Positions 6,669-13,007 of a stretch of DNA of 19,512 nucleotides are shown one piece after another. The notes beneath the pieces are model-generated. The model did not search any database. It was not told where the DNA came from and saw nothing but the letters and a program-made list of their open reading frames with translations. The stretch spans positions 1 to 19,512 of the forward strand of contig JACVRM010000026.1 in the NCBI GenBank assembly GCA_014534415.1, written 5' to 3'. Within the stretch, counting starts at the first letter, position 1, and every line of letters starts with the position of its first letter. The DNA comes from Thermoleophilia bacterium (GTDB lineage: Bacteria; Actinomycetota; Thermoleophilia; Gaiellales; Gaiellaceae). The position numbers were made by a program, and so were the translations under genes.

Positions 6669-6757
6669 GTTTCGGCGTGTTTCGGCCTGGCTGGCTTTTC
6701 CCTGCTAATCCGGCAGATCGACGTCTAGGGCGTCCCGGCCGTTTCGGCCCGTTTCGG
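6669..6757. repeat. Two pairs of GTTTCGG repeats, candidate arm-type sites
   Basis: GTTTCGG starts at 6669 and 6679, and again at 6741 and 6751: each pair is spaced one helical turn (10 bp) and the pairs are 72 bp apart. They lie just inside the left attachment repeat, where integrase arm or directionality-factor sites would be expected. That role is inference. Confidence 0.45.
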
Positions 6758-6764
6758 TGGCTCG

Positions 6765-6786
6765 TGTTGCCCCACTGTTGCCCCAC
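6765..6786. repeat. Tandem 11-bp repeat TGTTGCCCCAC, related pair at the other end
   Basis: Two exact tandem copies occupy 6765-6775 and 6776-6786. A looser pair in the same orientation (GTTGCCCC then GTTACCCCAC) is at 8217-8238, close to the other end. The shared motif suggests binding sites for one protein at both ends. Confidence 0.45.
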
Positions 6787-6801
6787 GCGGACCGCGCCGC
6801 T

Positions 6802-6909
6802 TCACAGCGCTAGCTCCTCGCGCGCCGCCACGAGCGGCGTCTCGACGGGTTCTTCCGCGCGCAGCGCCTCGAAGAAGGTCGGGTCGGTCCGCGACGCACC
6901 AGCGGCGGG
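6802..6909 (-). pseudogene. Possible broken small ORF remnant
   Basis: A 35-codon open stretch with normal GC-rich codon pattern ends in TGA at 6802-6804. It contains an acidic, amphipathic segment (DPTFFEALRAEEP). In-frame TGA 6910-6912 separates it from an ATG at 6930. It may be the end of a decayed element gene. I recognise no family, and chance is a real alternative. Confidence 0.2.
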
Positions 6910-6953
6910 TCAACCGAGGTTCAGGCGCATCGACGATGCCCTAGGCGCGCCAA

Positions 6954-6987
6954 CGATGAAGCGGCCCGTTCCGGGGCCGCTTCATCG
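6954..6987 (-). terminator. Perfect 14-bp hairpin downstream of the island genes
   Basis: Arms 6954-6967 and 6974-6987 pair perfectly around a 6-nt loop. The hairpin lies 69 nt after the stop of the minus-strand gene ending at 7056, so it probably terminates the island transcript. No T-run follows on either strand. Confidence 0.65.
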
Positions 6988-7055
6988 CTACACCGCTCTG
7001 CGGGTGGGAACGCCGCGTCGCCCGACCGCTACGCGGGACTCCGAGCGCGCGCGCC

Positions 7056-7322
7056 CTACGCGGCCGCGCGAAGACGCGCCTGCTCAACCTGCTCTTGTGG
7101 TGTCGCTTCCAGGTCTTGGAGCACCTTGCCAAGCAGGAAAAACGTCGGCGGCCACAGCCCCACGAAGATTGCGAGCCGCTCGGCTCGGGCCTTCGCGGCC
7201 TTGTCCGAAACCGCCGCCGACCGTCCCCACAGCGAGAGACTCCCCGCAATCGAGGCAGCACCCATGCTGTGCAGGAGCGTGCTGGTAAGGCCCAGCCGCT
7301 TCAGTAACAGGGCAATTTTCAT
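7056..7322 (-). CDS. Small membrane protein of unknown function in the mini element
   Basis: The 88-aa product starts at ATG 7322, preceded by GAGGGGG 7 nt upstream. It has two hydrophobic segments, a weak one around SMGAASIAGSLSLWG (19-33) and a stronger one around LAIFVGLWPPTFFLLG (50-65). These are separated by a charged stretch (DKAAKARAER), and a charged tail (EATPQEQVEQARLRAAA) follows. A small bitopic or hairpin membrane protein is likely. It lies downstream of the HEPN-like gene on the same strand, 168 bp away, and is followed by a strong hairpin. I recognise no family. Small membrane partners of HEPN or toxin-like proteins exist in defence cassettes, but a link here is only positional. 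Confidence 0.6.
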   Translation of the reverse strand: MKIALLLKRLGLTSTLLHSMGAASIAGSLSLWGRSAAVSDKAAKARAERLAIFVGLWPPTFFLLGKVLQDLEATPQEQVEQARLRAAA

Positions 7323-7490
7323 CTTCCGACCCCCTCGGGTTGCGCGCCCGCCATTGAGCGCCGACGGCGGGTACCCGTGCCCTCCGGAGCTAAACCTCGC
7401 TCGCGTTTTGGGGATTCAGCCGGCGTTCAGCTTGCGTCTCTAGGCGGACGGCCGGGCGTCGGCCCCTCGGTACGTTCGCTCGCCACCGCG

Positions 7491-8201
7491 CTACGGACTC
7501 TGACCGTCGTCGTACTCGTGGAGGAGCGTCTCCACCGCTGGCCGGTTCCGGCTCGCCCAAGCGACGATCTCGTCGTTTGCCGAGCGCGGCGACACCGTGC
7601 ACCTGTCGAAAACCTCCAGCACGATCCTGCGGGCGCGCTCGGCGGCCTCGATCGTGTACGTGGCGCTCGCGGCCGCGACGTTCGTTCCGGTCGGGTGCGG
7701 ATGGGGCACGTCGAGACGCTCTTCGGGATGGACGACGGCATCGCGAAGGTCGTCGAGCCAATCGAACTCGCGCAGCCAGCGTTCGACGGTCTTGCCGTCG
7801 ATCGCGAACCCGGCCTTGAGCGTTTCGAGGATCTGCCTCTGCCTCGGCGTCCGGTTTCGCTTCCACGCGTCGCTCGTCGCTTCCGGAATCGGGATTCCCG
7901 GCTTGACGGCTCCGTAGACCGCGTCGACCGCGTGCGCGCAGCCGGACACCGCGACGAGGGCGTCCTGCATCTCGCGTCCGAGAGCCTCGCCGAACTCGGC
8001 TCCGCGCTCGCCGTTCGCTTGCGCGGCCTCGGCCGCCCGACGTGCGTCTCGCGCTCGCCGCTCGTGGTCGAACGCGATCCTCGCCCACACGAGCCAAAAC
8101 GTCATGCTGATCTTGATCGAGACGCTTCCCGCCATCGCAATCGCGTCCGCCACGGCGACCTGGATCACTTTTCCTTCGCCCGTCACTCCCGACTCGTCCA
8201 C
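7491..8201 (-). CDS. HEPN-like protein, main cargo of the mini element
   Basis: The 236-aa product starts at GTG 8201, with AGGAGG (8208-8213) 6 nt upstream; longer versions would read through the tRNA. Residues ~14-44 are fairly hydrophobic, followed by a charged helix (HERRARDARRAAEAAQ) and then a mostly helical core. The key motif is LRDAVVHPEE: R153-Asp-x3-H158, the R-(N/D/H)-x3-H signature of HEPN domains, many of which are metal-independent RNases in toxin-antitoxin, abortive-infection and CRISPR systems. An upstream helix AHAVDAVYGAV and the downstream PHPHPTGTN turn with a long amphipathic helix (IEAAERARRIVLEVFDRC) fit a helical bundle. I recall uncharacterised actinobacterial proteins of similar layout but cannot name the family. 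RNase activity is inference from one motif. Confidence 0.6.
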   Translation of the reverse strand: MDESGVTGEGKVIQVAVADAIAMAGSVSIKISMTFWLVWARIAFDHERRARDARRAAEAAQANGERGAEFGEALGREMQDALVAVSGCAHAVDAVYGAVKPGIPIPEATSDAWKRNRTPRQRQILETLKAGFAIDGKTVERWLREFDWLDDLRDAVVHPEERLDVPHPHPTGTNVAAASATYTIEAAERARRIVLEVFDRCTVSPRSANDEIVAWASRNRPAVETLLHEYDDGQSP

Positions 8202-8207
8202 CCGGCG

Positions 8208-8213
8208 CCTCCT
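8208..8213 (-). promoter_or_regulatory. Strong Shine-Dalgarno deciding the HEPN-like gene start
   Basis: Minus-strand AGGAGG lies 6 nt before GTG 8201. It fixes the start after the tRNA and rules out the longer open frame reaching 8432. Confidence 0.75.
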
Positions 8214-8310
8214 CGCGTTGCCCCCTGCGTTACCCCACAGCCCTGCTCGCCCGTGCGCGTCGCGCGCCAGAGCGCCCCGAACCGCCGCTATTTGCAGCAG
8301 GTTCGCGGAA

Positions 8311-8394
8311 TGCCGAAGGTGGGACTCGAACCCACACGCCCTCGCGGGCACCGGATTTTGAGTCCGGCGCGTCTGCCAGTTCCGCCACTTCGGC
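8311..8394 (-). tRNA. tRNA-Leu (anticodon CAA)
   Basis: The minus strand forms a complete 84-nt class II tRNA. Acceptor arms GCCGAAG and CTTCGGC pair, with A as discriminator base (8311) and no encoded CCA. The D arm follows, then an anticodon stem CCGGA/TCCGG with loop CTCAAAA (anticodon CAA at 8358-8360), a variable arm (TGCCCGCGAGGGCG) and a T arm with GGTTCGAGTCC. It reads UUG leucine codons. Its 3' half is duplicated at 6605-6657, making it the integration target of the adjacent element. A TACCAT hexamer (forward 8406-8411) 11 nt upstream is a plausible -10. Confidence 0.96.
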
Positions 8395-8423
8395 GCGCGC
8401 AGACGATGGTATCCGTGTTTGTC

Positions 8424-8453
8424 TTGCAACACCCGGTCGCCGCACGCGATACT
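8424..8453 (+). promoter_or_regulatory. Candidate sigma-70-type promoter of the liv operon
   Basis: TTGCAA (8424-8429) and GATACT (8448-8453) are separated by 18 bp. They predict a start near 8460 and a ~40-nt leader ending in AGGAGG (8486-8491), 8 nt before TTG 8500. The region is shared with the opposing tRNA promoter. Confidence 0.5.
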
Positions 8454-8499
8454 TCGCGGCCCGAAACGTCCACGAGAGTCGATCTAGGAGGAGAGAACC

Positions 8500-9873
8500 T
8501 TGAGACGACGCAACGCTTTTTGGTTCCTGGCACTTCTGGTCGCCGCGCTCGCGTTCACCGTAGCGGCTTGCGGAGGCGATGACGACGACGACGACGGCGG
8601 CGGCAACGGTGCCGCGGCAACTGGCGACGTCGAGCCGCTGCCGGCTTCGTCATGTCAGGGACTCGAGTACAAGGGCGAGGGCGAGCCCGATGTCCTGATC
8701 GCGTCCGACCTGCCCATGCAGGGTTCTTCGCGGACGCAGACCGTGCAGATGGTCCAGGCGATCCGCTTCATCCTGGATCAGCGCGAATGGAAGGCGGGCG
8801 ATCACAACATCGCGTTCCAGGTGTGTGACGATGCGACCGCGCAGGCCGCCAAGTGGGACTCCGGCAAGTGCAGCCAGAACGCCCAGGCGTACGCGGCCAA
8901 CGAGAGCGTGGTCGGCATCATCGGCACCTTCAACTCCGGGTGCGCGGCGATCGTCATCCCCGTGCTGAACCAGGCGCCGAACGGCGGCGTCGCGATGGTT
9001 TCACCGGCCAACACGTGGCCGTGCCTGACCGTCGGCGCCGGCTGCGAGAAATCGGAGCCCGACAAGTACTACCCGACCGGCAAGCGGAACTACGCACGGG
9101 TCGTCCCCTACGACGCGTTCCAGGCGGCCATCATGGCCGACTTCATGAAGGAGCAGGGCGTCAAGAGCCTCTTCGTCCTGAACGACAAGGAGGCGTACGG
9201 GCTCGCCGTCGCCACGCTGACGCGGAACGCCGCCGAGGCGAACGGCATCAAGATCGCCGGCTTCACGGCGTGGGATCCGAAGGCGGCGAGCTACGAGTCG
9301 CTCATGCGCAGGGTCAGCCAGTCGGGCGCCGACGCGCTCTTCCTGGGCGGTCTGATCGACGAGAACGGCGCCCAGCTGATTAAGGACAAGGTCGCCGTGC
9401 TCGGCCCGAACGACGGCAAGGTCAAGCTGTTCGCGCCGGACGGGTTCACGCAGCAGTCGACCATCGACGAGTCCGGCGTGGAAAACGCGCGCGGCATGTA
9501 CATGAGCGTCGCGGGCGTGCCCGTCGAGAAGCTGACCGGCGAGGGCAAGGAGTTCGTAACGGCGTTCCGCAAGCAGCTCGGCGGCAAGCCAGTGGATCCG
9601 TACGCCGCGTACGGCGCGCAGGCCACCAGCGTCCTGCTCGACGCGATCGAGGCCTCCGACGGGTCGCGCGCGAGCGTCATCGAGAACCTGTTCAAGGTCG
9701 AGGTCGACAACGGCATCCTCGGGACTTTTTCGTTCAACGAGAACGGCGACGTTCACCAGGGCAAGGGCGTCGTCATCCAGTACACGATGTACGTGGCGGA
9801 CAAGGAGCTGGAGGTGGAGAAGGAGTTGACGCCGCGGCAGGAGCTCGCCGAGGCGTCGCTCGGCGAGAACTAA
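8500..9873 (+). CDS. livJ: Branched-chain amino acid/amide ABC transporter substrate-binding lipoprotein
   Basis: The 457-aa protein begins with a lipoprotein signal (MRRRNAFWFLALLVAALAFT, lipobox VAAC with lipidated Cys24) and a flexible GGDDDDDDGGGNG linker that holds it off the membrane. The rest is a type I periplasmic-binding-protein fold of the LivJ/AmiC kind: a cleft segment VGIIGTFNSGCAAIVIPVLNQ, a hinge region NYARVVPYDAFQAAIMADFMKEQG, and ADALFLGGLIDENGAQLIKD in the second lobe. It is longer than E. coli LivJ (~370 aa). Six further cysteines in the first half (SSCQG, QVCDD, GKCSQ, SGCAA, WPCLT, AGCEK) suggest up to three disulfides. TTG start with AGGAGG 8 nt upstream. It heads the liv operon; the ligand could be leucine/isoleucine/valine, an amide, urea or an aromatic compound. 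Confidence 0.9.
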   Translation: MRRRNAFWFLALLVAALAFTVAACGGDDDDDDGGGNGAAATGDVEPLPASSCQGLEYKGEGEPDVLIASDLPMQGSSRTQTVQMVQAIRFILDQREWKAGDHNIAFQVCDDATAQAAKWDSGKCSQNAQAYAANESVVGIIGTFNSGCAAIVIPVLNQAPNGGVAMVSPANTWPCLTVGAGCEKSEPDKYYPTGKRNYARVVPYDAFQAAIMADFMKEQGVKSLFVLNDKEAYGLAVATLTRNAAEANGIKIAGFTAWDPKAASYESLMRRVSQSGADALFLGGLIDENGAQLIKDKVAVLGPNDGKVKLFAPDGFTQQSTIDESGVENARGMYMSVAGVPVEKLTGEGKEFVTAFRKQLGGKPVDPYAAYGAQATSVLLDAIEASDGSRASVIENLFKVEVDNGILGTFSFNENGDVHQGKGVVIQYTMYVADKELEVEKELTPRQELAEASLGEN

Positions 9874-9884
9874 CAAACGCAATA

Positions 9885-9918
9885 GGCTCGGGCGCGGGGC
9901 TCGTCCCGCGCCCGAGCC
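9885..9918 (+). terminator. 14-bp intercistronic hairpin between livJ and livH
   Basis: GGCTCGGGCGCGGG (9885-9898) pairs perfectly with 9905-9918 around a GCTCGT loop, 11 nt after the livJ stop; CTTAAAG follows. Because four transporter genes follow on the same strand, it probably acts as a partial terminator or 3' stabiliser that gives more binding protein than membrane complex. Confidence 0.6.
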
Positions 9919-10000
9919 CTTAAAGACGATCGAACCGACTTCCGGACACCAATCGCGCTCGCGGCTCGGCGCTCTCCTGTACCGCCCGCGGCCGAAAGCG

Positions 10001-10996
10001 TTGTCCGCAGTCGGCCTCGTGCTGGTCGGCCTGATCGTCGTCTGGCTGCTCGTCAACTTCTTCAAGGACCCGAGCGAGTTCGCCGCGGTCTTCCTGATCG
10101 GGCTCACCAACGGGACGGTGTACGGCCTGGTCGCGATCGGCTACACGCTCGTCTACGGGATCCTGCAGCTGATCAACTTCGCGCACGGCGACGTCTTCGC
10201 GCTCTCGGGGCTCGTCTCGTTCACCGTGCTCGTCGACTGGCTCGGCGTCACGCCCGCGGATAGCACGGCCGTCGCGGTCGGCGGAATCCTGTTCACGCTC
10301 GTCGTCGTGATGGCGGTCTTCGCCACCGTCAACGTCACGATCGAGTTCGTCGCGTATCGGCGCCTCCGCCACGCGCCCCGTCTCGCGGCGCTCATCACGG
10401 CCATCGGCATGTCTTTCATCGTCCAGAACGTCGGCCTTGCGCTCTACGACGTCGACTTCCGGTCCGCGAGCGGCCTGATCCCGCGCACGAACGTCTTCGA
10501 GATCGGCGATGTGTCGTACACCTGGAACAAGTTCATGGTCATCTTGATCACCGTTCCCGTGCTCGTCCTGCTTACGTGGTTCGTCGCTTCGACACGCCAT
10601 GGCAAGGCGATGCGCGCGACCGCGCAGGACCGCGACGCCGCGGCGATGCTGGGCATCAACGTAAACCGGACGATTTCCGTGACCTTCGCGCTCGCGGGCG
10701 CGCTGGCGGCGGTCGGCGGCGTGCTCTTCCTGACCCAGTTCAACATGCGCTACGACACGGGCTTCGAGCTCGGTCTGATCGCGTTCACTGCGGCGGTGCT
10801 CGGCGGCATCGGAAACCTGACCGGCGCCGTGCTCGGAGCGACGCTGATCGGACTCATCCAGGCGTTCAACGAGGGACTCGCGTGGCATGCACCGGGGAGC
10901 GACTGGACGCGTTCGATCGTCTTCGGGATCCTGATCGCGATCCTCGTCTTCCGGCCCGAGGGCCTGCTCGGCGAGCGCACTCCGGAGGGTGCGTAG
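10001..10996 (+). CDS. livH: Branched-chain amino acid ABC transporter permease, LivH type
   Basis: The product is an integral membrane permease (331 aa from TTG 10001) with eight or more hydrophobic segments. The family core TNGTVYGLVAIGYTLVYGIL, followed by QLINFAHGDVFALSG, is the LivH signature. The C-terminal region contains the cytoplasmic loop for the ATPase and GGIGNLTGAVLGA, with a last segment IVFGILIAILVFRPEGLLG. An extra hydrophobic segment (VGLVLVGLIVVWLLVNFF) precedes the usual start of the family. The start is doubtful: TTG 10001 has neither a Shine-Dalgarno nor a clear -10, and the frame stays open upstream through a basic stretch (SRSRLGALLYRPRPKA) with no ATG, GTG or TTG. It follows livJ after a 127-nt gap containing a hairpin and overlaps livM by 1 nt. 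Confidence 0.92.
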   Translation: MSAVGLVLVGLIVVWLLVNFFKDPSEFAAVFLIGLTNGTVYGLVAIGYTLVYGILQLINFAHGDVFALSGLVSFTVLVDWLGVTPADSTAVAVGGILFTLVVVMAVFATVNVTIEFVAYRRLRHAPRLAALITAIGMSFIVQNVGLALYDVDFRSASGLIPRTNVFEIGDVSYTWNKFMVILITVPVLVLLTWFVASTRHGKAMRATAQDRDAAAMLGINVNRTISVTFALAGALAAVGGVLFLTQFNMRYDTGFELGLIAFTAAVLGGIGNLTGAVLGATLIGLIQAFNEGLAWHAPGSDWTRSIVFGILIAILVFRPEGLLGERTPEGA

Positions 10997-12234
10997 TGGC
11001 ACGCGAACAGCGCGCTACGGGGGGCGGTGGCGGCCGAGCGGCGCTGCTTGCCCGGACGACGCTCGAGCGGCTGCGTTCGCGCGCGTTCCTGCTCGTCGCG
11101 ATCGGCCTGCTCCTGTTCTACCCGAGCTACGTCGACTCGGCGCAGGACCTCGAACTCATGGGCGAATTCTTCCCGAGTCTCAACTCGATGGTGATCATGA
11201 TCGTGTTCACGATGATGGCCGTCGGGCTCAACATCGTCGTGGGCTACGCGGGCCTCCTCGATCTCGGTTACGTCGCTTTCTACGCGGCCGGCGCGTACAC
11301 CGCGGCGTGGTTTGCGTCGCTGCAGTTCGAGCAGGTGACGTTCCACTTCGGGGCGGTCGGCGTCTCCGAGGACTTGCCCGGCATCCACATCTCGATCTGG
11401 CTGGTGCTGCTGCTCGCGGCGCTCTTCACCACTGTGGTCGGGATCATGATCGGACTGCCGACGCTCCGCCTGCGCGGCGACTACCTCGCGATCGTGACGC
11501 TCGGCTTCGGCGAGATCATCCCGCAATTCGTCCGCAACGGAGACAGCATCGCCGGATTCGACCTGACGCACGGGACGTTCGGCATTAGCCCGATCGACTC
11601 GCCCGGCTTCGGCAGCACCCTGAACGACACCTTCGGACTTCCAGAGTCGTACCGCCAGGCGACCAATGCCCAGGAGCTCTTCTTCTGGACAGCGGTCGTC
11701 CTGCTCCTCTTCACGGTGTTCTGCAGCGTGCGCCTGCGCGACTCGCGGCTCGGCCGAGCGTGGATCGCGATCCGCGAGGACGAGACGGCGGCCGCCGCGA
11801 TGGGCGTTCCCCTGATGCGTACGAAGACGTGGGCATACGCCCTCGGCGCGTTCTTCGGCGGCATCGCGGGCGCCTACTACGCGAGCTTCAAGAGCGGCGC
11901 ATTTCCGGCGGACTTCTACTTCAACATCTCGATCTTCCTGCTGTGCATGGTCATCCTCGGCGGCATCGGCAGCGTCTGGGGGGTGATCGTCGGCGGCATG
12001 GTGCTGGGCTGGCTGAACGTCGAGGGTCTCGCGACGATCGGCTCGAAGGTCAACGAGGCGACCGGAATCGACTTCGAGGTGCCGAAGTACCAGTTCGGCA
12101 TCTACGGGTTCATCATCGTCCTCATGATGCTCTTCCGCCCCGTCGGGCTGATCCCCGAGCGGCGCCACCAGCGCGAGCTCGAGGAGGGCGTCCACGACGA
12201 GCCGCTCTACGACGCGACGCACGAAGGCAACTGA
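10996..12234 (+). CDS. livM: Branched-chain amino acid ABC transporter permease, LivM type
   Basis: This 412-aa integral membrane protein is the second permease half. It shows the LivM signature NIVVGYAGLLDLGYVAFYAAG, the segment PTLRLRGDYLAIVTLGFGEI, the coupling region RLGRAWIAIREDETAAAAMG contacting the ATPases, and ILGGIGSVWGVIVGGM. The C-terminus is an acidic cytoplasmic tail after RPVGLIPERRH. The start is GTG 10996, whose G is the last base of the livH stop codon (TAGTG), with GGAGGG at 10984-10989 6 nt upstream. This is translational coupling and excludes the longer upstream frame. An insertion around 330-390 nt into the gene (FEQVTFHFGAVGVSEDLPG) enlarges one extracytoplasmic loop. 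It pairs with LivH to form the channel. Confidence 0.94.
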   Translation: MAREQRATGGGGGRAALLARTTLERLRSRAFLLVAIGLLLFYPSYVDSAQDLELMGEFFPSLNSMVIMIVFTMMAVGLNIVVGYAGLLDLGYVAFYAAGAYTAAWFASLQFEQVTFHFGAVGVSEDLPGIHISIWLVLLLAALFTTVVGIMIGLPTLRLRGDYLAIVTLGFGEIIPQFVRNGDSIAGFDLTHGTFGISPIDSPGFGSTLNDTFGLPESYRQATNAQELFFWTAVVLLLFTVFCSVRLRDSRLGRAWIAIREDETAAAAMGVPLMRTKTWAYALGAFFGGIAGAYYASFKSGAFPADFYFNISIFLLCMVILGGIGSVWGVIVGGMVLGWLNVEGLATIGSKVNEATGIDFEVPKYQFGIYGFIIVLMMLFRPVGLIPERRHQRELEEGVHDEPLYDATHEGN

Positions 12235-13007
12235 TGGCGGACCTGCTGACCGCGACCGCGGTCCGGAAGGATTTCGGCGGCCTGGTGGCCGTCAACGACA
12301 TCGACTTCACGATCCCGGAGCGCTCGATCGTCAGCCTGATCGGACCGAACGGCGCCGGCAAGACGACGTTCTTCAACATGCTCACGGGCGTCTACAACCC
12401 AACGGCGGGCCGCATCGTCTTCGCCGGCGTCGACGTGACGGGGAAGCCGCCCCATGCGATCACCGAGCTCGGCGTCGGCCGCACGTTCCAGAACATCCGC
12501 CTGTTCTCGTTCATGACGGCGCTCGAGAACGTCCTCGTCGGGATGCACGCGCGTCTTACGGGCGGGATCGTCCGCTCGATCCTGCGGACGCCCGGTCTCA
12601 GGCGCGAGGAGCGCGTCGCACGCGACCGCGCCCGCGAGCTGCTCCGCTTCTCCGGCCTCCGCGGCCGCGACGACGAGCTGGCGCGGAACCTCCCGTACGG
12701 TGACCAGCGGCGGCTCGAGGTCGCGCGCGCGCTCGCAACCGAGCCGCAGCTGCTCCTGCTCGACGAGCCGACCGCCGGCATGAACCCGCAGGAGACCGAC
12801 GCGTTCACCGGCTTCGTCTCGCGCCTGCGGAGCGAACAGGATCTTTCCGTCCTGCTGATCGAGCACGACATGCGCGTCGTCATGGGCGTCTCGGACCGCG
12901 TCACCGTGCTCGACTACGGCGAGAAGATTGCCGAGGGTACGCCGAAGGAGATCCAGCATGACGAGCGCGTCATCGAGGCGTACCTCGGGACGGGGGCGAC
13001 GGCGTGA
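12234..13007 (+). CDS. livG: Branched-chain amino acid ABC transporter ATPase, LivG type
   Basis: This 257-aa cytoplasmic ATPase energises the transporter. Walker A is GPNGAGKTT (~38-46), the Q-loop lies in VGRTFQNIRLF, the signature is the LivG-specific NLPYGDQRRLEVARAL in place of LSGGQ, Walker B is LLLLDEPTAGMNP, and the H-loop is LLIEHDMRVV. A region of ~25 residues after the Q-loop (MHARLTGGIVRSILRTPG) is the usual LivG insertion. The C-terminus AYLG is typical of the family. ATG 12234 overlaps the livM stop by one base (TGATG), which fixes the start; the longer upstream open frame is a shadow of livM. Confidence 0.96.
   Translation: MADLLTATAVRKDFGGLVAVNDIDFTIPERSIVSLIGPNGAGKTTFFNMLTGVYNPTAGRIVFAGVDVTGKPPHAITELGVGRTFQNIRLFSFMTALENVLVGMHARLTGGIVRSILRTPGLRREERVARDRARELLRFSGLRGRDDELARNLPYGDQRRLEVARALATEPQLLLLDEPTAGMNPQETDAFTGFVSRLRSEQDLSVLLIEHDMRVVMGVSDRVTVLDYGEKIAEGTPKEIQHDERVIEAYLGTGATA

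Larger units (their letters stand above)
6605..8363. mobile_element. Mini integrated element at the 3' end of tRNA-Leu, no integrase seen
   Basis: A 53-bp direct repeat (6605-6657 and 8311-8363, 50 identical, 1706 bp apart) bounds this segment. The repeat runs exactly from the anticodon loop to the discriminator base of tRNA-Leu, a classic tyrosine-integrase attachment site. The intact tRNA is kept at the right end and the orphan 3' half at the left, as expected when an element inserts and rebuilds the gene. The inside holds two co-directional minus-strand genes (7491-8201 and 7056-7322), paired repeats near both ends and a 14-bp hairpin. The stretch 6658-7055 has no convincing gene. No recombinase, replication or transfer gene is recognisable, so this is either a deletion remnant or a minimal element moved in trans. 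Confidence 0.75.

Noticed and set aside
6725..6913. C-terminus of a tyrosine integrase (tail reading GATVGQHEPPKRAETAG)
   Set aside because: The tail is suggestive, but no catalytic HxxR or Tyr motif is found in any frame upstream, so an integrase call is not supported.
8202..8432. N-terminal extension of the HEPN-like protein up to 8432
   Set aside because: It would translate the tRNA-Leu; the strong AGGAGG before GTG 8201 gives a better start.
7377..8582. 401-codon plus-strand frame across the island, the tRNA and the start of livJ
   Set aside because: It runs through the tRNA gene and opposite the HEPN-like gene, lacks a ribosome-binding site and has no domain-like sequence.
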